Source: Hyphomicrobiales bacterium
Lineage (GTDB): Bacteria; Pseudomonadota; Alphaproteobacteria; Rhizobiales; Aestuariivirgaceae
Assembly: GCA_027067085.1 (NCBI GenBank)
Contig: JAMOMM010000330.1
Span: 1-9,214, forward strand
Length of the DNA: 9,214 bases
Reading direction: 5' to 3'
The notes under the pieces are model-generated. The model was not told the DNA's origin, searched no databases, and saw nothing but the letters and a program-made list of their open reading frames with translations. This document shows positions 1 to 7,339 of this stretch, one piece after another. The position numbers and the translations under genes were made by a program. The first letter of the stretch is position 1; each line of letters opens with the position of its first letter.

Positions 1-3000
1 GGTGATGAAGACCAATTACCTGATAGTTTAATCGTTGCAAAACAAGGCATCGATAATGCGCCTGCATTTCGTGGCACCGCCTATATTGTGTTTGAAAATT
101 TGCCACTAGAACGGTTTGGCAATCGACTACCGCAATTATCTTTTGAGGTTTTTAAATCTCTAGACGATGTTGAAGGAAAAATCAAAGCGGTCAATATTAT
201 TCCTGGCGCAACAGAGTTTGGATACGACACTGATATTGTCAGTCGCACGGACGGGTGGGGTGGCACCATTGGCGAAAATGCCCATACGGTTTCAGCCCAC
301 TCGGACTGGTCTATCTCGATGGATCAATTGCAAGATACTTGCCAAAACGTGTCTAAAGCATCGCTGGTGGTTTCATGGTTTGGCGATGATTTGCGCTGCG
401 GGGATGTTTTAATAAAGCCGCGAGTCGAAACTAGCGATAAACAAACAACGCCGCACACGTGGCGGGTAAGTGGGCAAACCCGCTTGAGCGCACAACTGGT
501 TTCGCAAGTTGATGGTCACGCCGCATTTGGCAGCACGCCCGATGACGGGTCGGTGGTTCGCGCGATCCAAGATTTAAAGGCGCGTGGCATTGAGCCTGTT
601 TTCTATCCTTTTATAATGATGGATATTGCCAGTGATAACCAATTGCCTGATCCATATGGTCTCTCGCCCAACCAACCAGCATACCCTTGGCGCGGCCGTA
701 TAACGTGTGCGCCTGCGCCTAACCTTGCTGGCTCCCCGGATCAAACAGCTCAAGTGACCAATCAAATTGACAGCTTTTTTGGTAACGCTCAATCATCAGA
801 TTTTCAAATTGTGAACGGGGAAGTGATTTATACTGGCGTGCTCGATTGGGGGTATCGGCGCATGGTTTTGCACTATGCCCATTTGTGCGCTGTGGCAGGG
901 GGGGTAAACGCCTTTTTAATTGGTTCTGAATTGCGCGGGTTAACACGCTTGCGCGATCATCAAAACAATTTTCCTGTTGTGCAACAGTTTATCGATCTTG
1001 CCAACGATGTTTCACAAATTTTACCAGAAGCGAAAATTTCATATGCAGCCGATTGGTCCGAATACTTTGGTTATCATCCCAGCGATGGTTCAGGCGATGT
1101 GTTCTTCCATTTGGATGCGTTGTGGGCAAGTTCAAATATCGACTTTATTGGTATCGACAATTACATGCCTTTGTCTGATTGGCGCGATGGCTATGAGCAT
1201 TTAGATCTGGCAGCAGGTGCCGGGTCAATTTATGACAAGCAATATTTACGCAGCAATATTGCTGGCGGTGAGGGCTTTAACTGGTTCTATGCAAGCAATG
1301 TAGATAGAGAGTTACAAAATCGCACGCCAATTACTGATGGGGCTTATGCAAAGCCATGGGTGTTTCGTTACAAAGATATTGTTTCCTGGTGGAACAACTC
1401 TCATTTCAATCGACTAAATGGTATTGAACAAGCCATGCCGACCGCTTGGCTCCCACAGTCCAAACCAATTTGGTTTACGGAAATTGGCTGCCCTGCAATC
1501 GATAAAGGCACCAATCAACCCAATGTATTTTATGATCCAAAATCGGTTGAAAGTCAGGTGCCATATTTTTCGAACGGTCAGCGCGATGATTATATTCAAC
1601 GTTGTTATCTCGATACGGTACTAGATTATTGGTCAATTTCAGGGGTGCATAATCCTGTCTCTTCGATTTATGGCAGTGCAATGGTTGAACTGTCTGGGCA
1701 ATTTGTTTGGGCTTGGGATGCACGACCCTTTCCAAGCTTTCCTCACCTCACCAGTGTTTGGGCCGATGGTGACAATTATAAAACGGGTCATTGGATAAAT
1801 GCCCGACTGGGTGCTGCTCCCTTGGCAAAATTAGTCGCCTCAATTTTGGACGACTATGGCTTTGACCAATATGACGTTAGCCAAATTCATGGGGTGGTTG
1901 ACGGCTTTATTGTAGATCGCAATATGTCGGCCAGACAAGCGCTTGAGACAATAACGAGTTTGTTTTCATTTGATGCGGTTGAAGCAGAAGGACAAATTAA
2001 GTTTCGTCGCCGAAATGAAGCGGCTTCTCAAGCGCTCGTTCAAGAAAAATTTGTGGTTTCCAAGCCCGAAGCTCAAGCCTATGAATTAACGCGAGCGCAA
2101 GAAACAGACCTGCCTGATAGATTGCAAATGTTGTTTATTAGTACTGCCGATAATTATCAGCAGGCCTCAGTTGATGTGCAAAAACTAACAGGCCAATCTG
2201 CGCGTGAATTGCTGCTTCAAGCCCCAGTTCTTATGTCTCGGGAGTTGGCGCAAAAACAAGCGGCAATCTCACTACATGAACTTTGGGCCGCCCGTGAAAA
2301 AATTAGTTTCGCCTTGCCGCCAAGCTATCTCGGCGTTGAGGTTGGTGACACTGTTGAGATTGCTATTGGCTCGGGTGATCGGACATATCGAATAAATGAA
2401 ATCATTGATGGTGAAATGCGTCAGGTCACAGCCTCGCAAATTGACATTGATAATTATAGTCATGCTCAAGAAGATGAGCAATTAGCGCCATCACAAGTGC
2501 CACCAAGTTTTAACGCTCCTTTCCATGTGGTGTTAGACTTGCCACTGCTAAACTCTAATGTAAATCCAAACGCCCAGTGGATTGCAACCAGAGCACTACC
2601 TTGGCCTGGTCAGTTAGCATTGTTAGAAGAAACAGGCGGGGGCTATGAAGCTATTGGGGTGATTGATGCACCATCAACGCTTGGCCAATTGCAAACACAA
2701 ATGCCCGCTGGACCTCTTGCTCGAATAGACTATGCAACGAAAGTTCGCATTAAGGTATTTGACGCGGAACTATCTTCGATTTCCCTGTCCTCCCTGCTTT
2801 CAGGTGGGAATCTTATGGCCATTGGAGATGAAGAAACTGGGTGGGAAATCATCCAGTATCAAAATGCAATAGTTGTTGGAGACGGGGTTTGGGATTTATC
2901 GGTTCTATTGCGTGGCCAACTTGGCAGCGATGGAAATATGTTAGCGGTGAGACCTGTTGGCAGCAAATGTGTTTTGCTCAATTCTGCGCTCGTTCAAATT

Positions 3001-3459
3001 CCAACGCAAGCCAGTGACATTGGTCGAGCGCGGTTAATGCGTCTTGGTCCTTCTGGTTTGGATCATGCCCATCCTGCCTACTTAGAGTTTGAAAATGAGG
3101 CAACGGGGTTGGCCTTGTCACCATTATCTCCAGTTCATTTGAGCGCACGACAAATGTCGGATCATCTCGCATTGAGTTGGATAAGGCGAACGCGTGTGGA
3201 TGCTGACAGCTGGGCGTTTGATGACGTTCCATTGGGAGAAGCTAGTGAAAATTACGTTATCGAAATTATGAGTGATGACACGCCGGCAAATACCGTCATT
3301 CGAACCATCCATTCGTCCGTGCCAAACTTGGAATATACCAACATTGATCGTCTTGCCGATTTTGGAACTCCTTTGCCGTCCGGTTTCACATTTAGAGTAG
3401 CTCAAATAAGTCAAACAGTTGGGGCTGGAACTTTTACAGAAAGAACATTTTATGTCTGA
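1..3459 (+). CDS. GTA tail protein, TIM-barrel megatron (gp15/Rcc01698-like), 5' partial
   Basis: The reading frame is open from base 1, so the gene starts upstream. The window holds 1152 residues, and since relatives run to about 1300, roughly 150 N-terminal residues are missing. The first residues (GDEDQLPD, then APAFRGTAYIVFE and FGNRLPQLSFEV) are typical of the region before the TIM barrel in the R. capsulatus GTA protein Rcc01698. A glycoside-hydrolase-like TIM-barrel domain spans about residues 280-520. It contains E310 in GSELRG and E494 in WFTEIGCP, placed like an acid/base and nucleophile pair. The conserved stretches GGEGFNWFYAS, RTPITDGAYAKPWVFRYKD and SWWNNSHFNR lie between them. 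Residues about 600-800 look like the phage-tail-3 region, and the rest is a beta-rich C-terminal region. In the known GTA particle this protein sits at the baseplate tip and is thought to help cross the cell wall. Enzymatic activity is inferred only. The stop codon overlaps the next gene, as expected within one operon. Confidence 0.93.
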   Translation, partial: GDEDQLPDSLIVAKQGIDNAPAFRGTAYIVFENLPLERFGNRLPQLSFEVFKSLDDVEGKIKAVNIIPGATEFGYDTDIVSRTDGWGGTIGENAHTVSAHSDWSISMDQLQDTCQNVSKASLVVSWFGDDLRCGDVLIKPRVETSDKQTTPHTWRVSGQTRLSAQLVSQVDGHAAFGSTPDDGSVVRAIQDLKARGIEPVFYPFIMMDIASDNQLPDPYGLSPNQPAYPWRGRITCAPAPNLAGSPDQTAQVTNQIDSFFGNAQSSDFQIVNGEVIYTGVLDWGYRRMVLHYAHLCAVAGGVNAFLIGSELRGLTRLRDHQNNFPVVQQFIDLANDVSQILPEAKISYAADWSEYFGYHPSDGSGDVFFHLDALWASSNIDFIGIDNYMPLSDWRDGYEHLDLAAGAGSIYDKQYLRSNIAGGEGFNWFYASNVDRELQNRTPITDGAYAKPWVFRYKDIVSWWNNSHFNRLNGIEQAMPTAWLPQSKPIWFTEIGCPAIDKGTNQPNVFYDPKSVESQVPYFSNGQRDDYIQRCYLDTVLDYWSISGVHNPVSSIYGSAMVELSGQFVWAWDARPFPSFPHLTSVWADGDNYKTGHWINARLGAAPLAKLVASILDDYGFDQYDVSQIHGVVDGFIVDRNMSARQALETITSLFSFDAVEAEGQIKFRRRNEAASQALVQEKFVVSKPEAQAYELTRAQETDLPDRLQMLFISTADNYQQASVDVQKLTGQSARELLLQAPVLMSRELAQKQAAISLHELWAAREKISFALPPSYLGVEVGDTVEIAIGSGDRTYRINEIIDGEMRQVTASQIDIDNYSHAQEDEQLAPSQVPPSFNAPFHVVLDLPLLNSNVNPNAQWIATRALPWPGQLALLEETGGGYEAIGVIDAPSTLGQLQTQMPAGPLARIDYATKVRIKVFDAELSSISLSSLLSGGNLMAIGDEETGWEIIQYQNAIVVGDGVWDLSVLLRGQLGSDGNMLAVRPVGSKCVLLNSALVQIPTQASDIGRARLMRLGPSGLDHAHPAYLEFENEATGLALSPLSPVHLSARQMSDHLALSWIRRTRVDADSWAFDDVPLGEASENYVIEIMSDDTPANTVIRTIHSSVPNLEYTNIDRLADFGTPLPSGFTFRVAQISQTVGAGTFTERTFYV

Positions 3460-4522
3460 GACTTTTAACCTTGGCTTGCCATTTATTGATGGTGCTCAAG
3501 CCCAAAAACATGTGACTCATAATGAAGCATTGCGTAAACTTGATGTCCATATTCATGCTCATGTATTGCGGCGTGATTTAACCAGCCCCCCAGCAACCCC
3601 GCAAGAAGGCGATGCATATTTGATTGCTAGTAACGCGATTGGTTTATGGCTTACGCATGATAATGAGTTTTCAGTTTTTCAGGATGGTGCTTGGACGTTT
3701 TTCACCTTAAAGGCGGGGTTCACAACATGGATTTCTAGCGATGAGGTTTTATCTGTTTGGAGCGGAACCGATTGGCTTGATTTTGTTGGAGCTGGTGTTG
3801 TGCCTTCGCAAGTCGATATTTGGGGTGTGAATGCAACCCCTGATTCGACCAATAAACTGTCTGTATCGAGTGAGGCGATTTTGTTTAACCATGTCGGCTC
3901 GAGCGTGCAGCACAAGTTAAACAAAAACATGATGGCTGATACCGCAAGCATTGTTTTGCAAAACGGTTTTTCAGGGCGCGCAGAAATAGGGCTTGTGGGT
4001 GATGATGACGTTCAAGTTAAAGTTTCACCTGACGGGGCCACATGGCAAACCGCTTTAAAGATTGATAAGGCATCTGGCACGGTCACCATGCCTGCCAAAC
4101 CATTGGTCTGTTTGTCGCGCAATTCAGACCTGAGCTGGGGAAGTAACACAACCGAAAAAGTCTCTTTCGAAGTTCGCCAAGAGTTGCAAGGTGACATCAG
4201 TGTGGATGCTGCAAACGAGCAGGTGACGATAAATCAAGATGGCTTGTATTTGATTATACCGCACATTGTTTTAAGTAGTCAGGTTATAGGCTCTGGCGAT
4301 GGTTGGGGTTTAGACATCTTCAAAAATGGATCTAAATTGAACCCTCCAGGGAGCGGCACTTTTGCGCCTAATGGGTTTGCATCAAACGGATCTGAGATGA
4401 TTGCGTCTTATACAATGATTAGGCCTCTAGTGGCGGGTGATTACATCGAAGTGTATGTTCGCTCGATCCAAACAAATGCAATGTGCATTGGTGCAAGCTT
4501 GGATATTGCCCATTTCGGTTGA
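3452..4522 (+). CDS. DUF2793 protein with C1q-like C-terminal domain (GTA tail-associated)
   Basis: The protein has 356 residues. The ATG at 3452 overlaps the end of the tail gene by 8 bp and follows a purine-rich stretch (AGAAAG), and the protein start (MSETFNLGLPFIDGAQAQKHVTHNEAL) is the usual beginning of the DUF2793 family. An in-frame TTG/GTG-type extension upstream lies wholly inside the tail gene and was not used. Residues about 1-110 are the DUF2793 domain, with the conserved GDAYLI and Trp-rich WTFF/WSGTDWLDF segments. Residues about 130-215 form a linker resembling tail-fibre repeats. Residues about 217-356 look like a C1q/TNF-type jelly roll: repeated beta strands, DGLYLIIPHIVL in the middle, and a terminal strand SLDIAHFG. 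DUF2793 genes commonly follow the megatron gene in alphaproteobacterial GTA clusters. A role in surface binding or as a tail accessory is inferred from position and fold; no function is proven by sequence. Confidence 0.85.
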   Translation: MSETFNLGLPFIDGAQAQKHVTHNEALRKLDVHIHAHVLRRDLTSPPATPQEGDAYLIASNAIGLWLTHDNEFSVFQDGAWTFFTLKAGFTTWISSDEVLSVWSGTDWLDFVGAGVVPSQVDIWGVNATPDSTNKLSVSSEAILFNHVGSSVQHKLNKNMMADTASIVLQNGFSGRAEIGLVGDDDVQVKVSPDGATWQTALKIDKASGTVTMPAKPLVCLSRNSDLSWGSNTTEKVSFEVRQELQGDISVDAANEQVTINQDGLYLIIPHIVLSSQVIGSGDGWGLDIFKNGSKLNPPGSGTFAPNGFASNGSEMIASYTMIRPLVAGDYIEVYVRSIQTNAMCIGASLDIAHFG

Positions 4523-4573
4523 ACGCTTTTCTGCACCTAAATTTCCAATGTTAAAATTATAATCGGAGACCTT

Positions 4574-4789
4574 ATGACAACATCTCATGAGCGTGAGCTT
4601 GGTCGGCTTGAAGCCAAAATGACCAGTTTGGAACATGACCTGAAACAACTTCAAAAGGATGTAAGAGAAATTCGTGACGCGGTTGTTGGATACAAAGGTG
4701 GTTGGCGAATGCTTTCCTTGTTGATTGCAGTATCTGCCACCTTTGGCGCGCTAATCAGCAAAATGCCATTTGCCGCCATTTTCAAATAA
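4574..4789 (+). CDS. small coiled-coil/single-TM protein, possible lysis accessory
   Basis: This is a 71-residue protein whose ATG follows CGGAG (4564-4568) by 5 bp. Residues 1-38 are highly charged with heptad-like spacing (RELGRLEAKMTSLEHDLKQL and on to REIRDAV), predicting a coiled coil. KGGWRMLSLLIAVSATFGALISK then gives one membrane helix at about 46-64. This soluble coiled coil plus C-terminal helix is the layout of the XhlA haemolysin/holin-accessory family, and similar unnamed small proteins occur beside alphaproteobacterial prophage lysis genes. It lies 17 bp before the start of the lysozyme gene, so it is very likely cotranscribed with the lysozyme and holin. A role as a holin partner, pinholin or spanin-like factor is inference. 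There is no lipobox, so it is not a classical outer-membrane spanin. Confidence 0.75.
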   Translation: MTTSHERELGRLEAKMTSLEHDLKQLQKDVREIRDAVVGYKGGWRMLSLLIAVSATFGALISKMPFAAIFK

Positions 4790-4806
4790 TCAGAAAGCAG
4801 GAATTC

Positions 4807-5493
4807 ATGAAAGTAAACTCAAAAGGCCTAGCCCTAATCAAACACTATGAAGGCTTTCGGGCGCGGGCCTACAAAGATCCAGTTGGTATCTGGACGATTG
4901 GTTATGGTCACACTTCAATGGCTGGGCAGCCGATAGTTAAGCCGGGAATGGTGATTTCTAGGCAGCGTGCACTAGAAATTTTGAGTAAGGATGTCGAGAA
5001 GTTCTCCTCTCAAATTCGCCCGTTTATTAAAGTGAAGCTAAATAACAATCAGTTTTCAGCCCTTGTCAGTTTTGCCTATAATGTTGGTGTGGGCGGATTT
5101 AAACGATCATCGGTTTTACGCGTTGTAAATGCGGGTCGTTTTGAGGCGGTGCCAGCTCGGTTAGCCCTTTGGGTCAAAGCAGGGGGCAAAACCTATCGCG
5201 GACTGGTAAAACGGCGCGCGGCCGAAGGCGGCTTGTTTTTATCCCACCAACCTTTTCCAGACAAAAGGAGCTATCCTAAAATTAAGCCAGTTGATGGCAA
5301 ACCATTGTTTAAAAGCACCACCGGTTTTGCTGCGATTATCAGTGCAATCGCAGGTTTGTTCTCGGCGGTTTCTTCTGGTGTTGGGGAACAGTTTGCACCG
5401 TTATTTACAGGCTTTTTATTCGCCTTGATCCTTGTTGCAACGGCCTGGATAATCAAAGAGCGCTGGTTAAAATCAAAACATGAAGGGGTATGA
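4807..5493 (+). CDS. GH24 lysozyme (T4-type endolysin) with C-terminal two-TM tail
   Basis: The 228-residue product is a muramidase expected to cut the MurNAc-GlcNAc bond of peptidoglycan. The GH24 domain covers about residues 1-150. It carries E15, D24 and T30 with exactly the 9 and 6 residue spacing of the T4 lysozyme catalytic triad (E11, D20, T26), plus GIWTIGYGHT, the helical FSALVSFAYNVGVG, and the terminal GGKTYRGLVKRRAAEGGLF. The ATG at 4807 was chosen because AGGAA lies just upstream and the lysozyme fold starts there. A longer reading frame from 4702 would overlap the preceding gene by about 88 bp and add residues unrelated to the family. There is no signal peptide. Residues about 172-189 and 197-216 are two hydrophobic helices after a short linker, which a free cytoplasmic endolysin does not have. 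Release would presumably still depend on the holin encoded next. Confidence 0.92.
   Translation: MKVNSKGLALIKHYEGFRARAYKDPVGIWTIGYGHTSMAGQPIVKPGMVISRQRALEILSKDVEKFSSQIRPFIKVKLNNNQFSALVSFAYNVGVGGFKRSSVLRVVNAGRFEAVPARLALWVKAGGKTYRGLVKRRAAEGGLFLSHQPFPDKRSYPKIKPVDGKPLFKSTTGFAAIISAIAGLFSAVSSGVGEQFAPLFTGFLFALILVATAWIIKERWLKSKHEGV
5482..5488 (+). promoter_or_regulatory. ribosome binding site deciding the holin start
   Basis: GAAGGGG lies 6 bp before ATG 5495 and inside the lysozyme reading frame, while ATG 5480 has no such site at a good distance. This is why 5495 was taken as the start of the holin. Confidence 0.6.
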
Positions 5494-5494
5494 T

Positions 5495-5992
5495 ATGCTG
5501 ACATCAGCCTTGCTCGGTCCACTCTTGGCGTTATTGAACGGGCCAATTTTCTCTATTGTAGACAAGCTCATTCCCGACCCAAACCTTAAAGCGAAACTTA
5601 AAGCGGAGATGACCTCTCAGGTTATGCAGGCTCGAAAGGAGTTTGCCAGCGCTCAACGAGACATTGTACTTGCAGAAATATCACAAGGCTCCCTTCTGGC
5701 TCGAAGTTGGCGGCCTATTTTGATGTATCTCGTGATGACGTTTTTGTTAGTTTATGGGTTGGTCTTGCCGACACTTGATTTGTTGTTGGTTACACCCATG
5801 CCATTTAAACCTAGATGGCATGACATTCCTGAAGGAATGTGGAATTTACTCAGTATTGGTGTGGGTGGTTATATTGGAGGTCGCACAATTGAAAAAGTAA
5901 GCACCACAGTTGCCAGACGTGTACCTGTTGATTTTTTGCGAAAATCGGTTGATTTCAAAAGAAAAAACAATCTTTATAAGGGGCCGCGTTAG
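5495..5992 (+). CDS. three-TM GTA-type holin
   Basis: The 165-residue membrane protein matches the family described as 'holin of 3TMs for gene-transfer release'. Its features are a hydrophobic N-terminus (about 3-20), IPDPNLKAKLKAE, an amphipathic helical segment of about residues 40-66, the signature SWRPILMYLVMTFLLVYG (TM, about 72-98), then MWNLLSIGVGGYIGGRTIEK (TM, about 115-130) and a basic tail. Holins open the inner membrane so that the endolysin can reach the wall. The ATG at 5495 is preferred because GAAGGGG ends 6 bp before it and the lysozyme TGA lies one base upstream, suggesting termination-reinitiation coupling. An ATG at 5480 in the same frame would add five residues and overlap the lysozyme by 14 bp. 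The gene is the last of the lysis cassette. Confidence 0.88.
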   Translation: MLTSALLGPLLALLNGPIFSIVDKLIPDPNLKAKLKAEMTSQVMQARKEFASAQRDIVLAEISQGSLLARSWRPILMYLVMTFLLVYGLVLPTLDLLLVTPMPFKPRWHDIPEGMWNLLSIGVGGYIGGRTIEKVSTTVARRVPVDFLRKSVDFKRKNNLYKGPR

Positions 5993-6017
5993 AGTGTTTT
6001 GCCTCATTAAAAACACT
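5993..6017 (+). terminator. weak hairpin after the lysis cassette
   Basis: AGTGTTTT (5993-6000) pairs with AAAACACT (6010-6017) across a 9-base loop, starting directly after the holin stop. The stem is AT-rich and no T-run follows, so a terminator is possible but weakly supported. It may instead mark the boundary of the GTA operon. Confidence 0.35.
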
Positions 6018-6083
6018 ATTCATGTTGTGTTCATATTCGGTTTTGTATGTTCAATGCTTAAATTGAAGTAATACTATTGGTTC

Positions 6084-6090
6084 GGGGGAA
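6084..6090 (+). promoter_or_regulatory. ribosome binding site for the GTG-started PepSY gene
   Basis: GGGGGAA lies 8 bp before GTG 6099. It supports this GTG as the start, since no ATG in frame would keep the signal peptide intact. Confidence 0.6.
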
Positions 6091-6098
6091 CTAGGGCA

Positions 6099-6476
6099 GT
6101 GAAATTGAAACGAGTAACAAGCAAATTTCTGGCAATTATAGCAACAACACTGGTTTTGTGTTTGGCTGTTGAAGGCCGTGCTTTGGCCAGTAGAAATACT
6201 TTGCATTTTAATCAGCAGACCACCGTGATTGAAACTGTGATTGAAACTAAGACTTTTTCTCCCAAAGCATTCCTTGTTGCCGAAAACCCAAACAATGTGA
6301 TTTCCCCTACTCAAGCCGTTCAAGCCGCGATGGGAACGGCGCCAAAAGGCAAAGTCATTAGTATCCGTTTTAATAAACGAGAACGCGGCTATGTAATTAG
6401 AGTTAAAGTTTCTGGAGGCTTACTCAAGGTCCTCGTCGATGGTAAAACGGGCCGTGTTCGGGTTCTTCCAAATTAG
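6099..6476 (+). CDS. secreted PepSY-domain protein, possible FeuN-like regulator
   Basis: The 125-residue product begins at a GTG with a strong Shine-Dalgarno. Residues 1-30 form a signal peptide: a basic start (KLKRVTSKF), a hydrophobic core (LAIIATTLVLCLAV) and a likely signal peptidase I cut after ALA30. Residues about 68-123 read as a PepSY domain (ISPTQAVQAAM, GKVISIRF, YVIRVKV, LLKVLVDGKTGRVRVLP). It should be periplasmic. PepSY domains are known as inhibitory or modulatory domains. In rhizobia a small periplasmic protein, FeuN, is encoded before feuPQ and restrains the kinase FeuQ. The location here, before the regulator and kinase genes, suggests a comparable role, but I cannot confirm homology to FeuN, which is shorter. 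The 106 bp upstream should hold a promoter, but no convincing -35/-10 pair was seen. Residues TVIETVIET arise from a perfect 12-bp tandem duplication. Confidence 0.82.
   Translation: MKLKRVTSKFLAIIATTLVLCLAVEGRALASRNTLHFNQQTTVIETVIETKTFSPKAFLVAENPNNVISPTQAVQAAMGTAPKGKVISIRFNKRERGYVIRVKVSGGLLKVLVDGKTGRVRVLPN
6225..6248 (+). repeat. 12-bp perfect tandem duplication inside the PepSY gene
   Basis: GTGATTGAAACT occurs twice in succession (6225-6236 and 6237-6248). It adds the four residues VIET in frame, in the linker between the signal peptide and the PepSY domain. Confidence 0.9.
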
Positions 6477-6542
6477 AGGTTTCATGCTTTGTTTGTTACG
6501 TAAACACAGCACGAAATGCAAGACTATCAACGCCTTAAGTAG

Positions 6543-6573
6543 GTCGTTCTGGTTCAATGTAAACCAGAACGAC
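6543..6573. repeat. 12-bp-stem perfect inverted repeat upstream of the response regulator
   Basis: GTCGTTCTGGTT (6543-6554) and AACCAGAACGAC (6562-6573) are perfect reverse complements separated by 7 bases. As RNA this is a stable hairpin. No T-run follows on the + strand, so it is a poor intrinsic terminator. It could be an attenuating or stabilising 5' UTR structure, or a protein-binding site. Confidence 0.8.
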
Positions 6574-6578
6574 TCTAG

Positions 6579-6590
6579 TTTGTGCACAAA
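6579..6590. promoter_or_regulatory. 12-bp palindrome TTTGTGCACAAA, candidate operator
   Basis: The site is perfectly self-complementary and lies 78 bp before the regulator start, next to the larger inverted repeat. Its form suits a dimeric regulator, but no factor can be named from the sequence. OmpR-class regulators usually use direct repeats, so self-regulation is not implied. Confidence 0.3.
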
Positions 6591-6667
6591 GAGGCACATT
6601 TCTGGCTGACTTGTCGCGCGAATATGCGTAACATGAAAAAAATGAATAATATTGGGAGGGCCAGCCG

Positions 6668-7339
6668 ATGCGTTTGCTTATTGTTGAAGATGATCCAGAC
6701 TTAAATCGCCAATTGGCAGATGCCTTTTCCGAAGCTGGGTACGTCGTGGATAAAGCTTTTGATGGCGAAGAAGGCCACTTTTTAGGCGACACTGAACCTT
6801 ATGATGCAGTGGTGCTGGATTTAGGCTTGCCGATCATGGACGGGGTATCGGTGCTTGAACAGTGGCGGCGTGATGGCCGTAAAATGCCAGTATTGATTCT
6901 AACCGCGCGCGATCGTTGGAGCGATAAAGTAGCTGGTTTTGACGCAGGTGCTGATGATTACGTTTCCAAACCGTTCCATATGGAAGAAGTTTTAGCTCGA
7001 ATTCGAGCACTTTTACGCCGGAACGCTGGCCATGCAACAAGCGAGCTGGAATGTGGCCCCCTCATTGTCGATACTGCAAGTGCCAAAGCAACGGTTGATG
7101 GCAAAGCCCTTAAACTCACTTCGCTTGAATATCGTCTTTTGGCTTATCTCATTCACCATAAAGGCCGCGTTATATCGCGCACAGAATTGGTGGAACATTT
7201 ATACGATCAAGATTTTGATCGTGATTCAAATACAATTGAAGTGTTTGTTGGGCGGCTACGTAAAAAGTTGTGTGTTGATGTTTTACGGACTGTTCGTGGT
7301 TTAGGGTATTGTCTTTCTGAGCCGGATGATGCGAGCTAA
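6668..7339 (+). CDS. feuP: OmpR/PhoP-class response regulator, FeuP-like
   Basis: The 223-residue DNA-binding response regulator begins with an ATG 7 bp after GGGAGGG (6654-6660). The receiver domain (about 1-118) has the acidic pair D8/D9, phosphoacceptor D51 in VVLDLGLP, T79 in LILTARD and K101 in SKPFH. The winged-helix OmpR-type output domain (about 127-217) contains LTSLEYRLLAYL, the recognition-helix segment DFDRDSNTIEVFVGRLRKK and the wing TVRGLGY. Phrases such as GHFLGDTEPYDAVVLDLGLP and ARDRWSDKVAG match what I recall of rhizobial FeuP, a regulator of envelope and osmotic adaptation genes including cyclic glucan export. The symbol is a judgement from memory, and PhoP-like annotation is the main alternative. 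The last 14 bases overlap the kinase gene, implying translational coupling. Confidence 0.88.
   Translation: MRLLIVEDDPDLNRQLADAFSEAGYVVDKAFDGEEGHFLGDTEPYDAVVLDLGLPIMDGVSVLEQWRRDGRKMPVLILTARDRWSDKVAGFDAGADDYVSKPFHMEEVLARIRALLRRNAGHATSELECGPLIVDTASAKATVDGKALKLTSLEYRLLAYLIHHKGRVISRTELVEHLYDQDFDRDSNTIEVFVGRLRKKLCVDVLRTVRGLGYCLSEPDDAS

Noticed and set aside
3124..3414. 96-aa minus-strand reading frame opposite the tail protein gene
   Set aside because: It is antisense to a conserved coding region with no start context or domain.
4558..4563. Perfect TATAAT before the 71-aa gene
   Set aside because: No -35 box at 16-18 bp, and a start site downstream of it would fall inside or after the Shine-Dalgarno sequence, so it is probably chance in AT-rich sequence.
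4702..4806. N-terminal extension of the lysozyme reading frame
   Set aside because: It overlaps the 71-aa gene by most of its length, has no similarity to lysozyme, and ATG 4807 with AGGAA before it fits the family start.
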